The translations under genes were made by a program, and so were the position numbers. The notes below the pieces were generated by a model. It was given only the letters and a program-made list of their open reading frames with translations, had not been told where the DNA came from and did not search any database. From NCBI GenBank assembly GCA_964035775.1, contig OZ038314.1:25531213-25595212 (forward strand): DNA of 64,000 nucleotides, read 5' to 3'. Shown here one piece after another: positions 28,254-41,757 of this stretch; position 1 is the stretch's first letter; each line of letters starts with the position of its first letter. The DNA comes from Osedax frankpressi (Eukaryota; Annelida; Polychaeta; Sabellida; Siboglinidae).

Positions 28254-29995
28254 AGTTATATTTCTAATCAACTTAAGACTTTTATTTATTTACATATATT
28301 TATTTACATTAACACTAAACTTACATCTTTTGTTTATTTATAAATATATTTATTTTTATTAATCCAATGGATTACACTCAGCAATGTTTTGAAAAATTGA
28401 ATATCATCCTATCAGTTTCGCGATTGTGGAAAAAAAAGGTATCGAGAACTTCTTTTCAAGAATGAGACATGGAGGAGGAAATTGTTAATAATTCATCAAT
28501 ATTCGAGTCTATGTCGGAAGGTAAGTATAGAGTCACTATTTGTAAAGGTGCTTGTTAGTAATTGTAGTTTAGATTCTGGTTATTGTTTAATTAAGCTAAA
28601 CCAATTTCAATCTTTAATAAATGTACCTATTAATACTTGAACTTTATTAATCACTGATGATGTTATACTTAGTAATGCCATTATTAGCCCTGTATTAGAT
28701 AATAATGTACTTATAGCTCTTTTTATTGATATAGTCCTAAAGTTTTATAAAAATTGTAATTTTTCTGACTATTTTAAATTATATGTAATCGTATTAAAAC
28801 TGCATTTTCAAGCAATTTACTTTATATAATGAATTATCATTTTTTAAGTATATTTATTTAATTCTTAAACTCTTTAATGTATAGTATCAAAGTAAGACTT
28901 GTATCTATTTATATATATAATAATAATCCTAATTAATAATCCTTATATCACTATAATAATTACTTATTAACTGCTGATTTAGTATTATTTCTAGGTTTAA
29001 TATTTATAATTTTTTAAATTCTATAAATATTATAATTTAATATGTTTTGCTTTTTTATCTCAACGGTGTATATAGTATTACATATACTTACATATACTTA
29101 ATTTTAGCGCATAGTAAGTATATATTTTTAAAAAAATTATTTCTAAATAAATTATTTTGAATATTTGAAATTATATCAAAATCATTTAGAAATTAAATTT
29201 AAATTTATAATATTTTTTTATCATTACCCATTTCATACGGAACAAATATAACTAATTTAATATTGCTTATAAATTTTACTATATTTTAAGAAAAAAACAT
29301 TTTAAAATATACAACAAATTATTAAAATTTAATTTTTCTGGAATTTCCTCATAATTTCCAATAATTTGCATAGCATACTAATTGTAAGATTTATTACTAA
29401 TAACCGGGCATATAAATTATATTTTATAATCATGTTTTAGCATATAATTACAAAGAAAATAGACCCGTCCTAATCATCATACAAATTTCACAGCAGTACG
29501 TATTATGCATGACAATCTGCAATCGTGGTACCTATTTCCTATATTCGTAATCAGAATAAAGAGTTAAACAAATATAATATCAGCTATCTGACCATTGCTA
29601 ATCTCGATATTTGTATCTTTATTTTTCCCATTTTATTTAAACATTTTTCTATAGTACACTATAAATAATTAGGGTGTATATATTATGATATATATATATA
29701 CCTTAATTGATATATAACCCTCTATTGGGGACAATTTATATGGTACAAAGTCACACTTGCGTAGTGTAATGTACCATAATTAAGTAACAAGCTTATACAA
29801 TCAATTAGGGTACACATTGATTCATTGTAAGGCACACAAATACTATTGTTAGGGTACAGTGGATGGGAAAATTTAAAATGATATCATTTATACTAAAATT
29901 ATATTCATTGTGTAAACTATTGTTTAAACAAAATACGTGTGATTCTTAAGGTGAATTTTGAAACTTATCGATCCAACGTATAACTAATATATTAG

Positions 29996-30059
<64 letters not shown>

Positions 30060-30793
30060 TTATGTGCCTGTTTATGTGTGTATTTGTACATATATATATA
30101 TATAACTTTTAAATCAATTTATTATAGAAAATACTTACTATATATAGTATATATACTGTATATTATACGGTATATATGTTCTATAATATATTTATTTAAT
30201 ATATATATATATCATAGTAAATATTATTTACTAAATAAAATTTATTTACTAAATAACCATATATTAATATTATATACACCATTTATATATAAATATATAG
30301 ATCTACACGATTATATAGATATTAAATATACTAAAAAAATATGTATTGGAAATAATCCAGATACATCGATAAGTAGTTAATAGTAGTAATATATAGTTAT
30401 TTGTTATTTACCTGTTTATTCTGATCACGAATATAGGCCATCCAACAAGGGCATAACCCCGACTACTCATATCAACAACTAACTCACAATGCACTTATTC
30501 AGGCTACAGTAGGTCCACTACATTGAGGGCATTTAATCTTGTAATAATGGTATATTCACGTAAATATATATTCATTAGTATATATTATTTCTCAGTGTAT
30601 TCACATATTATAAAACGTCATATCAATCCATTATAAATTTATTATCTGAAATATATTATAGAATTGTAGGATTAATTGTATTTCTAGTTACCATATTAAC
30701 AATTTGTGAATACTTGTTTTATAATGATAACTATAATATGATTGTATCGAGCAATATTATATTAATATGATTAATAATATGAATTGATTAAGT
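28254..30793 (-). repeat. Inverted duplicon R, right arm
   Basis: Nearly identical reverse complement of 7555-10112, separated from it by about 18 kb. Its inner edge is the third 12-bp array and its outer edge lies next to the LYPLAL1 3' flank. An apparent frame at 30042-30380 equals one at 7961-8299 but is TA/CA low-complexity sequence. Confidence 0.92.
28985..29360 (+). mobile_element. Fragment related to the 3' half of the 1752-4565 transposon (R right arm)
   Basis: Same piece as 9000-9430, carried in the inverted R arm. It aligns with about 3710-4260 of the full element, including GCATAGTAAGTATATAT and TTATCATTACCC. Confidence 0.6.
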
Positions 30794-31051
30794 ATCAATT
30801 TCGCATATTTTTGAAATAATATCTAGTCATTTTATTATATTATCTAAAACAGAGTTATTTGCAATATATTTTTTTATATACAGTTAATATTGATAAATAG
30901 AATTCAATATATAATAATTTTTATTATTATTGAGATATTTATATAAATGTACAATATTTTACATTTATTTGATGTTATTGTTAATATTTTTTGTCTACAA
31001 TTTATATAAAAGTGCATACATCGTTCGTTTATACAAATAAATCCTAATTCT

Positions 31052-34000
31052 TTAAGGTAGTTTTTTATTGATCCACATACTTAGATCATTAATTTCTTTA
31101 TAGTTCATCTCATGTGTGATATCATATCTGAAATATTTATGGTGTTAGTTAAATAAATGAAGCTCTGTAAATTATAAATATATAGATTATGTTAGAGTTT
31201 AAAACAAAGATAATTTCACATTCATTATTCCTAGTTAATTATACGTAATTGTAATTTATATATTTATTTCATTATATAAAGATAAGATGTAGAATTTCCA
31301 ATTGGAATTACATGAAATTCTGTATTAATCAAATTTAAATAACATACTAACTCTAACAAAAATATTAGCATTATTATATTTCTAATATACATATATATAT
31401 TAGATGGTATGTTATTTCATAAATGAATTTAATCAAAAAAAGCTGTGAATGTTGAAAAAAATATTCTTCTTTCAAAGTATTAGATATATTTATTTTTTAA
31501 ATTATATATTTTAATAACAACCCTAGATATGTATATCTAATTGATAATATAAGTTAAATATATTATTTAATTTTCGATTTATTATTCTTAGGATCATGTT
31601 TCTAAAAATTCTGTATATTCTAATTTATTGTGATTAGATGATGATATGGATTCACTAGTTAGTGCACGTAGTTAATGGTTAATAGTTAATATGTCATAGA
31701 ATATTTATTTATAATACACAGATATTTTGTAAACCCTATTTTATTAATTTTCCAGTCTACAAATTCTCACAATATCAAAATCTAATCATAATAATACTTT
31801 TTTAAAATGACAAAATTTTATTAATATATATATATTAAATATGTATTAAAGTTAAAATTATTTTTTGAATAAGAAATATATTGTATTACACAAGATAAAA
31901 TACACATGATAAAATTATATTAATATTTCTAAAAATTGTATAGCTTGTTGAAAAAATTTGTTTTTATATATATTTACTAAATAATAATTAACCTAAATAT
32001 TATTTAGGTTAATTATTATTTAAAATTAAATATTATCTATAAATTTAAAAATTATTGTGCACATTTTTCTTAAATCAATTAGGAAGCATAAACCATAACA
32101 CATGAATAAATATTGAATATACCGTATTAAAGTGTTATTTGTTTTTTATGATTTATTTATAGATATTGTATGATATATGCTATATATTACAAATATTACA
32201 CATATACACATTATTTATATCATTTTTTAATCTCAAACCACCTAATGTTATTTATAAGAATACATATTTTAACATATTTTCAAGCATTTTTCTTAAAACC
32301 TATTTGATCTTATTAAACTAACGTATTGAATGTGGTTGAGACTCCATGATTATTCAGTTCCTCGGATGTTTTTTTACCCCAACTATAGGAAACCAAATCA
32401 TCTTTAGTACCATGACCTTGAAATAAGTCTGGTAACCTTTCACCCGCTTTCATTTCCTGTTATGCATAGAATAACTTAGTAATATATTCATAATATTTGT
32501 TAAGAATAACTATAATGAAATCTGTATATATCCTGATAATTATAATTATTATAAAAATTATAATTGTCCAGGTATGTTTATATGACAATATTGTTAGAAA
32601 ATAGTTAATAAATAAGAATTATTAAACATTAATTTGACCTCTAAATTATAAATTATTTACAATGTTTCTATATGTAAATTATAGTTAATAAACGATACTG
32701 TATTCCTATTAAATACACATCAACATAATCTATAAATGTCATTTATTTAAATTAATTATTGTTTATCAGAAATGATAATTATAATAATCAGAAATGTAGA
32801 ATTGCTACATAAAAGCAACTGATATATAGTGTAAAATATATATTAGTAAAAACTAATTATGATACCATCATATATAATCCGACATAAGACAAATTTAAAT
32901 GTAGTGAAAATTCATATATTTCTTTTGAATTCGGCCATTTGTTCAATATTATTAGAACTTTTGGCTATCAGAGAATTAATTGATATTTCTGAAGAGGCAT
33001 TCATGCAAAGCTTTTTACAGCTTTTTATGCAGCGCTAAGCTGCGTTTACGCAACGAAAAAAAGATCTCATTTAAAATGAATTCATACTGAAAACGCTCGA
33101 ACATCTGTCACTTTAGAATAAAGAAAACACGCCCTCATTTAAATAAATATTTTACAATGGATATATTTATATAATTTGATTGGCAGATATCAATAAAGAA
33201 AATAAGCTTTCAATCAATAATAGTTTAACCAATAAGGTAAACTGTAACAGCTTTACGCCGAGCTACAAGCTAGAAATATTTGACATGTTCTATTTTGATT
33301 ACGAGCATATGGTAGTAAAAAATATTGAACAATTTAAAATTAACATTTTAAAATATTATCATAAATGTTGGCAGAAAATGTTTGTTACCTTGTAGACTGA
33401 CGAGTTGTCATTGAGGAAAGATGATAAGCCAAACACTCCGGCAACCTGTTTACCATACAGATAACTATAATACATAGCCATGGCTCCACCCATTGAAAAT
33501 CCACCTGAAGCAGTAAATACGGGCGTAAAAGAGAAATCGTGAATTGAGCGATGGAGGTCAATAAAATACGAAATTTAGAGGGTGAGGGGGAGGGGGAGGG
33601 AGGGAGGGAATGAGAGAGGAGGGAGGGGAGGGAGGAGGGAGTGGAGGTAGAGGGGGAGGGAGGGATGTAAGGAGAGAGGGTGATGGTGAGAGAGGAGGAA
33701 GGGGAGGGAGAGATGGGGAGGGAGGGAAGGAGAGAGGGTGACGGTGAGAGGGATTGGAGGGAGAGGGGAAGGTAAGAGGGGGAGGGAGGGAGGGAAAAAG
33801 AGAGGAGGGAGTGGAGGGAGAGATGGGGAGGGAGGAAGGGTGATGGTGAGAGAGGAGGGAGTGGAGGGAGAGGGGAAGGTAAGAGGGGAGGGAGGGAATG
33901 AAAGAGGAGGGAGGGGAGGGAGAAGGGAGTGGAGGTAGAGGGGGAGGGAGGGATGTAAGGAGAGAGGGTGATGGTGAGAGAGGAGGGAGGGGAGGAGAGA

Positions 34001-35333
34001 TGGGGAGGGAGGGAAGGAGAGAGGGTGATGGTGAGAGGGATTGGAGGGAGAGGGGAAGGTAAGAGGGGGAGGGAGGGAGGGAAAAAGAGAGGAGGGAGTG
34101 GAGGGAGAGATGGGGAGGGAGGAAGGGTGATGGTGAGAGAGGAGGGAGTGGAGGGAGAGGGGAAGGTAAGAGGGGAGGGAGGGAATGAAAGAGGGGAAGG
34201 TAAGAGGGGAGGGAGGGAGGGAATGAGAGAGTGTGGAGGGGAGGGGGAGGGGGAGGGAGGGACGTAAGGAGAGAGGGTGATGGTGAGAGAGGAGGGAGGG
34301 GAGGGAGATAGGGGATTTTATATAGTAGGAAAATGAGGGTGGTAAAATTTTCTAAAATTACACTGTTTACCATAGCAACAACAATGTAAACAAGCACTAT
34401 ATCTATGAATCCTATAGAAATGGATGTATTAGAAAATCTAACCGACTACAATGCGGTCCTTGGCAATGCCTTGTTGCCCCACTTCCTCGTTTATTAAAGT
34501 GTCTAAACATTCGGCTGCCGATGTCATGGAATCAATTTGTTCGCAGGCGTTCTGAGCAATTCGGTGACGATCAAACCACACCTGAGACAAAGCTCCATTA
34601 TTCACCGTGTAAGGGCTATGGGGGTAATGATGAAATAATTTAAGATGCATAGGAGGTGTAGGAGACACATAGAACCGTTATAATAGTATCTATAGTAGCT
34701 CTATAGTAGCTCTAAAGTGGCTCTATAATAGCTATAAAGTAGCTCTAAAGTAGCTCTATAATAGCTCTAAAGTAGCTCTATAGTAGCTCTATAATAGCTC
34801 TATAATAGCTCTATAGTAGCTCTATAGTAGCTCTATAATAGCTCTATAGTAGCTCTAAAGTAGCTCTATAATAGCTCAATAGTAGCTCTATAGTAGCTCT
34901 ATAATAGTTCTATAGTAGCTCTATAGTAGCTCTATAGTAGCTCTATAGTAGCTCTATAATAGTTCTATAGTAGCTCTATAGTAGCTCTATAGTAGCTCTA
35001 TAGTAAGGTATAGTGACATTTTTAAGGGTATTATAGTGAGAGGTCTAGTGGAATTCTAGTGAGAATATGGGATGAGTATAGCGAGGAGATAGGCGAGCTG
35101 TAGTGAGATGTCTGGAGTTGTAGAAAAAGTTTAGTAGGAGATGTTAAGAAGATCTATATACATATGCCAAGTAATATATAAACAGATAGAATGATCTAGA
35201 ACTACGTGAAGTATAGATAAGGTTCCTACAAACATGATTGGAGCCGAAGGGTAAATGATTCTGATATGCGGGAAGCTGTACTCTTTCCCCACTACAGCAT
35301 GCAACCAGTCCTTTATTCCTTGACCATCATCTC
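31052..35333 (-). CDS. LYPLAL1: LYPLAL1-like serine hydrolase (acyl-protein thioesterase family), 5' exon(s) not found
   Basis: Exons on the minus strand are 35234-35333, 34443-34615, 33389-33504, 32323-32456 and 31052-31127. They give 198 residues to a stop, against about 237 in the human protein. Order of features: [10 protein letters not shown] after the oxyanion-loop region, IIYPSAP, VWFDRH, the nucleophile elbow GFSMGG with the catalytic Ser, [11 protein letters not shown], then [11 protein letters not shown] with the catalytic Asp, and THEM with the catalytic His in the last exon. The final exon ends WINKKLP, like the human ILTKLP tail. The wording matches LYPLAL1 better than LYPLA1/2. 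The family hydrolyses thio- or oxyesters in the cytosol; the substrate is uncertain. The leading LHGxG exon was not found upstream. Two introns carry large tandem arrays near their acceptors. A broken copy of the 3' end lies at 49452-50300. Confidence 0.87.
33577..34315. repeat. Purine-rich minisatellite in LYPLAL1 intron
   Basis: About 740 bp of nearly pure A/G on the plus strand (GGGAGGGAGGGA, GAGAGGGTGATGGTGAGAG), so C/T-rich in the LYPLAL1 sense strand. A larger repeat of about 287 bp is visible (for example the blocks starting at 33731 and 34018). Its near edge is about 73 nt upstream of the acceptor at 33504. Ser/Pro-rich frames on the minus strand are artefacts. Confidence 0.95.
34692..35006. 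repeat. 11-bp tandem repeat in LYPLAL1 intron
   Basis: About 28 copies of an 11-mer, TAGTAGCTCTA, with AAAG and ATAATAG variants. On the gene's sense strand each unit contains CTATAG. It ends about 77 nt upstream of the acceptor of the exon at 34443-34615. Confidence 0.95.
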
Positions 35334-36140
35334 CTATACGCACGCGAATAATCATCATCAACATAAGACTAGGAGAATAAAATGTAACAAATCATCTCAG
35401 TAGATCCATTATCTATTTGTTGGACAATCGAGAATTCGAATTAATGTATTTGGTACTAGATTCGTCTTCTGAATATGTTTTTACATGGAAAATAAATACT
35501 TTTAGATATCGACGACTTAATGCAAATTGTTGAATACTTTGTATCATATGTATCAGGCCACCATTAACTTAATGTAATTAATGTGAGAACCGATATTGTA
35601 GAGATTTAAATATTATATCTAGCATCTAATATTTAAAAAGGATTAACTGTTACTAGGTATATATACGAAACTATATCAAAATTATATCATATGATGTAAT
35701 ATACTAATCTGTACATGTGTATACCCTGTGTATACACTACACTGTACATATTCTTGTATAACATATCCTGTAATTTATTATGAACTAAATATAACTAATA
35801 TTGACTCTAGTCATAAATAAGTGATTAAAAGATTCTTCTTACTATCTATATATTGAGTTGTTGAAAGACTGCATCATCTGTGAAAGCTAGATCTGGTATT
35901 ACCATGTGTTCAGTCGATACAATACGGAATATGTGAAGTAATTTGTACGTTTGAAATTTGCAGCATGTTTATTTCATCTCGAATACCAAAAAATTATCAA
36001 GAAAATCGTGTGAATTGCGAATTGAGTTGCCTTCCGGATATGAAATAAACAAATGTGCCAATTAGACGATGATACAAATCCCTCGTACCTTGCTGATCAT
36101 GGCATACAATAATTTTATTTGAGACATGAAATATAATAAT
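35334..36140. other. AT-rich region upstream of the LYPLAL1 exons, no gene seen
   Basis: The missing 5' LYPLAL1 exon(s) could lie here or further left in gene terms, but no LHG-type motif was found. No other feature recognised. Confidence 0.5.
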
Positions 36141-36597
36141 CCTTCTGGATACACCTCCTTCATGACACACCTCCTTCTGGACACAACTCCTTCTGGACAC
36201 ACCTCCTTCTGGATACACCTCCTTCTGGATACACCTCCTTCTGGATACACCTCCTTCTGGACACACATCCTTCTGGATACACCTCCTTCTGGACACACCT
36301 CCTTCTGGACACAACTCCTTCTGGACACACCTCCTTCTGGATACACCTCCTTCTGGATACACCTCCTTCTGGATACACCTCCTTCTGGATACACCTCCTT
36401 CTGGACACACATCCTTCTGGATACACCTCCTTCTGGACACACCTCCTTCATGACACACCTCCTTCTGGACACATCTCCTTCTGGACACACCTCCTTCTGG
36501 ACACACCTCCTTCTGGACACACCTCCTTCTGGACACACCTCCTTCTGGACACACCTCCTTCTGGACACACCTCCTTCTGGACACACCTCCTTCTGGA
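36141..36597. repeat. 16-bp minisatellite (CACCTCCTTCTGGACA)n
   Basis: About 28 copies of a 16-mer with TACA/CACA alternatives and occasional CTTCATGA units. Sixteen is not a multiple of three, so it reads open in several frames with a 16-residue period. These frames are not genes. A short palindrome (GCTCAGTGAGCAATGCTCAC region) follows at 36598-36618. Confidence 0.95.
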
Positions 36598-36933
36598 TTG
36601 CTCAGTGAGCAATGCTCACCATATGTATTAAAAGATGTATTAAATTATTGACATAATCCCAGAACTTTACTACAGATATAATTGGATCAAAATGACCGTA
36701 AATATTATGAAAGTTTGCCTGCATCCATGAAATAGATTTTACAGATTGGATATATATCAAATAAATAGATCACCGACAACTTTACATACTGATACAGGAG
36801 TTATCACTCAATGTTTCGTAATATATTATATGAAACAGACCTTTTGAAGAAAACAATATATGACAAATATCAAATAATATTTATATATATAATATAAAAT
36901 GTATTCAATATCAGACACCATATTAACTAATAT

Positions 36934-36965
<32 letters not shown>

Positions 36966-37059
36966 TCGTACATATACGAAATAATAAAACTAACTTTAAC
37001 GATAACTGTACGAATACAACATGATAATAAAGAAGCTTTTGCGAAATAATTATTAAATA

Positions 37060-37926
37060 TTTGAAATGGTGATATCACTCTCGATAAAGATAACGAAATT
37101 GAAATCGGAACAATTGTAAAAGATATAAATGAATTTAAAAATAAAGTTTATCTTGAATTATCCTGAAAAAAACTACAAGAATACAGAATATTTAGGAGAA
37201 CGAGCTAAACTTGCTCCTACAAATGAAATTGTAGATATGTTAAATAACATCATTTTAAATGATATACCAGGAGAAAAAATAACTATAAATAAATAGATAG
37301 TTTAGCTAATAATGAAGATAATATTAATTATTCAATTGAATTTTTAAATTATTTAAAAGCGCCCGGATTCCCACCTTATCATTTAAATTTTAAAACTGGA
37401 GCATGTATTATATTATTACGAAATATAGAAGCTCCTAGATTATGTAACAGTACACGTTTAGTTGTTAAGCAAATGTATGATAATGCAATAGAAACAACTA
37501 TTATTACAAGGAAATTTAAACATATCGATGTATTTATACCAAATATTCCTTTGATATAATCATCATATTCATTCACATTCAGAAGATTACAGTTCCCAAT
37601 TAAATTAAATTTTACGATGACAATAAATAAAGCTCAATTACAAACATTAAAAGTAATAGGATTAAATTTTAATATGAAGAAAAGTTAATGTTTGGTTGAA
37701 ATTCCGTCTTCACTATATATTTAAATATAGATTTGAAGTTAAAATCCGAATGTTCGATTGAAATTCCATCTTCACATATAATTTTTTAATATATGTGAAG
37801 GAAAATTAACAATATTTGATATACCTTAACGTGGTTTTATGGCTTCTATAAATAGATATAAATCGTAAGAAGGTTAAAGAATTAATTGCATAAAGTACCG
37901 GGTATCATTGAGAACAAGATAGCTAG
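37060..37926 (+). mobile_element. Helitron remnant: PIF1-like helicase C-terminus
   Basis: The plus strand reads as a decayed Helitron RepHel C-terminal helicase. There is a LAPTNEIVDMLNN-like stretch broken by stops and frameshifts (37200-37290), then a clear block at about 37315-37690: LKAPGFPPYHL, TRLVVKQMYDNAIETT, DVFIPNIPL, FRRLQFPI and MTINKAQ (helicase motif VI area). A stop interrupts IPLI, and the Gln-Gly expected after NKAQ is changed to Leu-Gln. The downstream tail ends near a CTAG (37923-37926) that could be the usual CTRR terminus, but I see no good terminal hairpin. It is a rolling-circle DNA transposon, inactive. Confidence 0.8.
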
Positions 37927-37929
37927 ATT

Positions 37930-37997
<68 letters not shown>

Positions 37998-38287
37998 TAC
38001 ATATACGAAATTATATATGCTTAATAAAATCGGTATTTTATTATATATATAACTATAATTAAATCATTTAACCAGACAAAATATACATTATTAATTATTT
38101 AATAATAGTATGACTTATTTTCATGTCAAACGAGATATTAAAAAAGTTGAAAAGCATAAACTTAATTATTTATAATTAATTTTCGTTGAATGTTTACTAT
38201 AGAATATAATTATTAATTGCATGTTTATTATTATCATTTTAATATATTATATCATTATAATGATACTCGAGATTACCAATCATTAAT
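37402..38287 (+). repeat. Segmental duplication block X (source copy)
   Basis: Holds the last part of the Helitron helicase piece, its tail and a long (TA)n run (37938-37995). It is nearly identical to 40870-41757. Confidence 0.93.
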
Positions 38288-38529
38288 CTTGGAAAATACC
38301 ATTGGTACTATATACTGATTTATAAATTAATTTGCAATTTTAAATATATAATATTTAAATATTTAAACAATAAATACGAAAATATATAAATTTCTAAGAA
38401 AAAAACCAGATCCATGTAAAAATATTAAAGATGCAGTGTGTTTCTTTGTAGCATTTGTTAATTGATATCTTAACGATCCAACTTTATTTAAAGACATTAT
38501 ATAAAAATATTCAAATATTTAATAAAAGT

Positions 38530-40560
38530 AGGAATTTACTTTAGAGGCTGTGAACTGTAAAAGTTTATTTACAACATTTGTACTAATGTGTGCAATTTGC
38601 ATGTCTTTGTTATTGATATATGGTTGATTTATTAGTTAATGATTTATTAATTTATATAGATATTGAATTGATCTCAATATAGCTTTTATTTTTTACGCGC
38701 CGTTATTTCCAAATTCATTCCATAACGCTAATATAACAATTTTAATATTGTTTACTTAGATTGCTTTATTTTCTAATAATATTGGCAACAAATAAAAGCT
38801 AGAATTTATCAATATAGCTATATTGATATCAAATTAATATCTATAAAATTTAAATCAACCATATTTGAACAATCAAGTCATGAAAATTTCATAAATTATT
38901 AAATATTTTACACGTAAATAAATCAACACCGTTTACAGCCTTTTCGTGTCACATATTGGAACCTCTACCAGATTCATAGATTTACATTACAAAAAATTGT
39001 AAATCTATCACCGGATTGGAACTTACACATATAATATGCTATTTTAAAGTTCTGTATAACAATAAATCAATGGTATTGGTTAGGCATTGGCAAGAAAGGC
39101 TGTGAAACATACTGCATTGTTTACAAATAATTTTATTTTTATAATTTTCATGTCTTGGTGGTTCATACATGGTTGATTATTAACTATAGATATTGCATTG
39201 ATATCAATAGAACTACTAGTTACCGATGTAAATAGAAAAATGATTATGTGGAAAATGCATATTTATTTTCAATAGAACGTTTTTTCATACATATATATGG
39301 AATAAACTTGAAATAACTAACTATACTATATATATTAATAGTTAATGGGATATATTACTTACAATTTATATTTTGAATTTAGTTATAACTATAATTTAAG
39401 CATATATGCTATAGTAAAACCCAAGATTACCGGTAATCTTAGGTAAAACTAGTTTTTAAATCTTATTTCAATACAAAAATAAGAGGAAATGTATATTTTT
39501 TAGTATATTATATTTGTTAGATTCTACATAAAGAATAATTCGTAAATCGTGTATGATAATATAATTATTAAATAATTTGAATTGTATATTACAATTTGTC
39601 ACTTTATATAATCGCGAAGTTTAAATTATTTATAAATATTAGTAAAAATATATTTTAATTTACATTCCTATATATCGGTATACAATAAGTGCAGTAAGTG
39701 ATTTATATATAAAAACTAATCATTTATTTGAACCTGAAGTATAAATTTTAATATTAAATTTTGATCCAATTAGCCAATATTACCGAATTAAGTTCATTTT
39801 GATTATTCATATATGATTGATTTTTAAATATGGTACATAAACTTTATTATAAATAATATTTACTTTTTACTTTTACCCTAAAGGGTTAAAGTACTAGTAT
39901 GTATTTAATAAATAAATATAACAATACTACTATTTATCATTAATTATTATTATTTAAATAGTATATAATGATTTTAGTATATACTATATACTAATATCAT
40001 TATATGCACTATACCGGTATATGCGAATGTGTATATAAAATATAAAAAATACGTTACACGGATCAATTTGAAATCAGCCGACAGATCTGATAAAATCATG
40101 TCGATCTCCTTGGACTTTGTTGGAATTGGTAATTAGTAATGATTCATTACTCTATATATTATATTAAATAGTATGATACATTTTAATTTGGTAAACCGTT
40201 TGGCATTTTCCTCATATTATTTTTATATTAAAATACAATTTTAAAAATAAAATAATATGTTGTAATGCAAATTTATTTACAATATTAAAGTGTGGTATAC
40301 TATCTATTATACTATTTATGGTATATATTTGGAAATATCTACGTGTAATAAATAAATTATACATTGAGATCAAAGAATATCTGAAACATTTAAAACAATA
40401 ACATATTTGAAAATATCTGTGATTAACAAAAAAAACACTATCAAGATCAATTTAATATCTATAAAATTTAAATAAAACATGTATGACCCACAAAGACATG
40501 AACATTATAAAAATAATTGATAAAATTATTTGTAAGCAATGTAGCCCAGTAATGTAGCAC
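38530..40560. repeat. Dispersed ~130-bp repeat, four copies in both orientations
   Basis: Related copies lie at about 38545-38690 (+), 38810-38945 (-), 39095-39215 (+) and 40430-40550 (-), with a further duplicate at about 41845-41960. Shared order: GGCTGTGAA, TTTACAAAT, CATGTCTTGGTGGTTCATAC, ATGGTTGATT, then TATAGATATTG and GATATCAAT. No coding capacity. It looks like a short non-autonomous element (MITE- or SINE-like) of unknown class. No gene is seen between 38288 and 40343. Confidence 0.55.
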
Positions 40561-40862
40561 AGTATACTGTGCTACATTGCTTACAGTATACTTACTCAGT
40601 ACACTGTATACAGTGTACTGAGTACACTGCCCATAGATAGTTGAGGGGGTAGATATCCTACTCCCTATCTTTCAATTGTAATGATTCATTTGGCCATCTA
40701 TATTAACTAATCAAGACAACTTTTACATTCAATAGTTTATAATATATATATATATAATATAATATATATCCTTTGGAAATTTACTATTCAATATTATATT
40801 AGTATTATCAAATAAATAAAAAAATATATAGTATATCATATTAGCAAGTACCGAGATCAGTA
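40344..40862 (+). repeat. Segmental duplication block Y (first copy)
   Basis: Nearly identical to 41757-42275, at a constant offset of 1413 bp. Contains the paired palindromes at 40531-40623. Confidence 0.93.
40531..40623. repeat. Two adjacent perfect palindromes
   Basis: 40551-40578 is a perfect 28-bp palindrome centred on GTATAC. It sits within wider arms TGTAAGCAATGTAGC (40531-40545) and its complement (40571-40585). 40594-40623 is a second perfect 30-bp palindrome, also centred on GTATAC. The unit is repeated at 41944-42036. Confidence 0.95.
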
Positions 40863-40869
40863 TTATGAT

Positions 40870-41397
40870 CATGTATTATATTATTACGAAATATAGAAGC
40901 TCCTAGATTATGTAACAGTACACGTTTAGTTGTTAAGCAAATGTATGATAATGCAATAGAAACAACTATTATTACAAGGAAATTTAAACATATCGATGTA
41001 TTTATACCAAATATTCCTTTGATATAATCATCATATTCATTCACATTCAGAAGATTACAGTTCCCAATTAAATTAAATTTTACGATGACAATAAATAAAG
41101 CTCAATTACAAACATTAAAAGTAATAGGATTAAATTTTAATATGAAGAAAAGTTAATGTTTGGTTGAAATTCCGTCTTCACTATATATTTAAATATAGAT
41201 TTGAAGTTAAAATCCGAATGTTCGATTGAAATTCCATCTTCACATATAATTTTTTAATATATGTGAAGGAAAATTAACAATATTTGATATACCTTAACGT
41301 GGTTTTATGGCTTCTATAAATAGATATAAATCGTAAGAAGGTTAAAGAATTAATTGCATAAAGTACCGGGTATCATTGAGAACAAGATAGCTAGATT

Positions 41398-41467
<70 letters not shown>

Positions 41468-41757
41468 TACATATACGAAATTATATATGCTTAATAAAAT
41501 CGGTATTTTATTATATATATAACTATAATTAAATCATTTAACCAGACAAAATATACATTATTAATTATTTAATAATAGTATGACTTATTTTCATGTCAAA
41601 CGAGATATTAAAAAAGTTGAAAAGCATAAACTTAATTATTTATAATTAATTTTCGTTGAATGTTTACTATAGAATATAATTATTAATTGCATGTTTATTA
41701 TTATCATTTTAATATATTATATCATTATAATGATACTCGAGATTACCAATCATTAAT
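40870..41757 (+). repeat. Segmental duplication block X (second copy)
   Basis: Copy of 37402-38287, including the Helitron helicase tail (to about 41155) and the (TA)n run. It is joined directly to block Y' with the overlap TAAT. Confidence 0.93.

Noticed and set aside
33180-33395. 71-codon plus-strand frame
   Set aside because: Antisense to a LYPLAL1 intron and splice donor; no similarity seen.
33558-34397. 279-codon Ser/Pro/Leu-rich frame (minus) and Arg/Gly/Glu-rich frames (plus)
   Set aside because: Products of the purine-rich minisatellite inside a LYPLAL1 intron.
36141-36597. CRISPR array
   Set aside because: Direct tandem units with no spacers, in animal DNA.
35997-36608. Repetitive proteins with a 16-residue period on both strands
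   Set aside because: The 16-bp repeat reads open in several frames. No start, domain or flanking gene structure supports coding.
37379-41044. Minus-strand frames at 37379-37576 and 40841-41044
   Set aside because: They are antisense to the Helitron helicase remnant and its duplicate.
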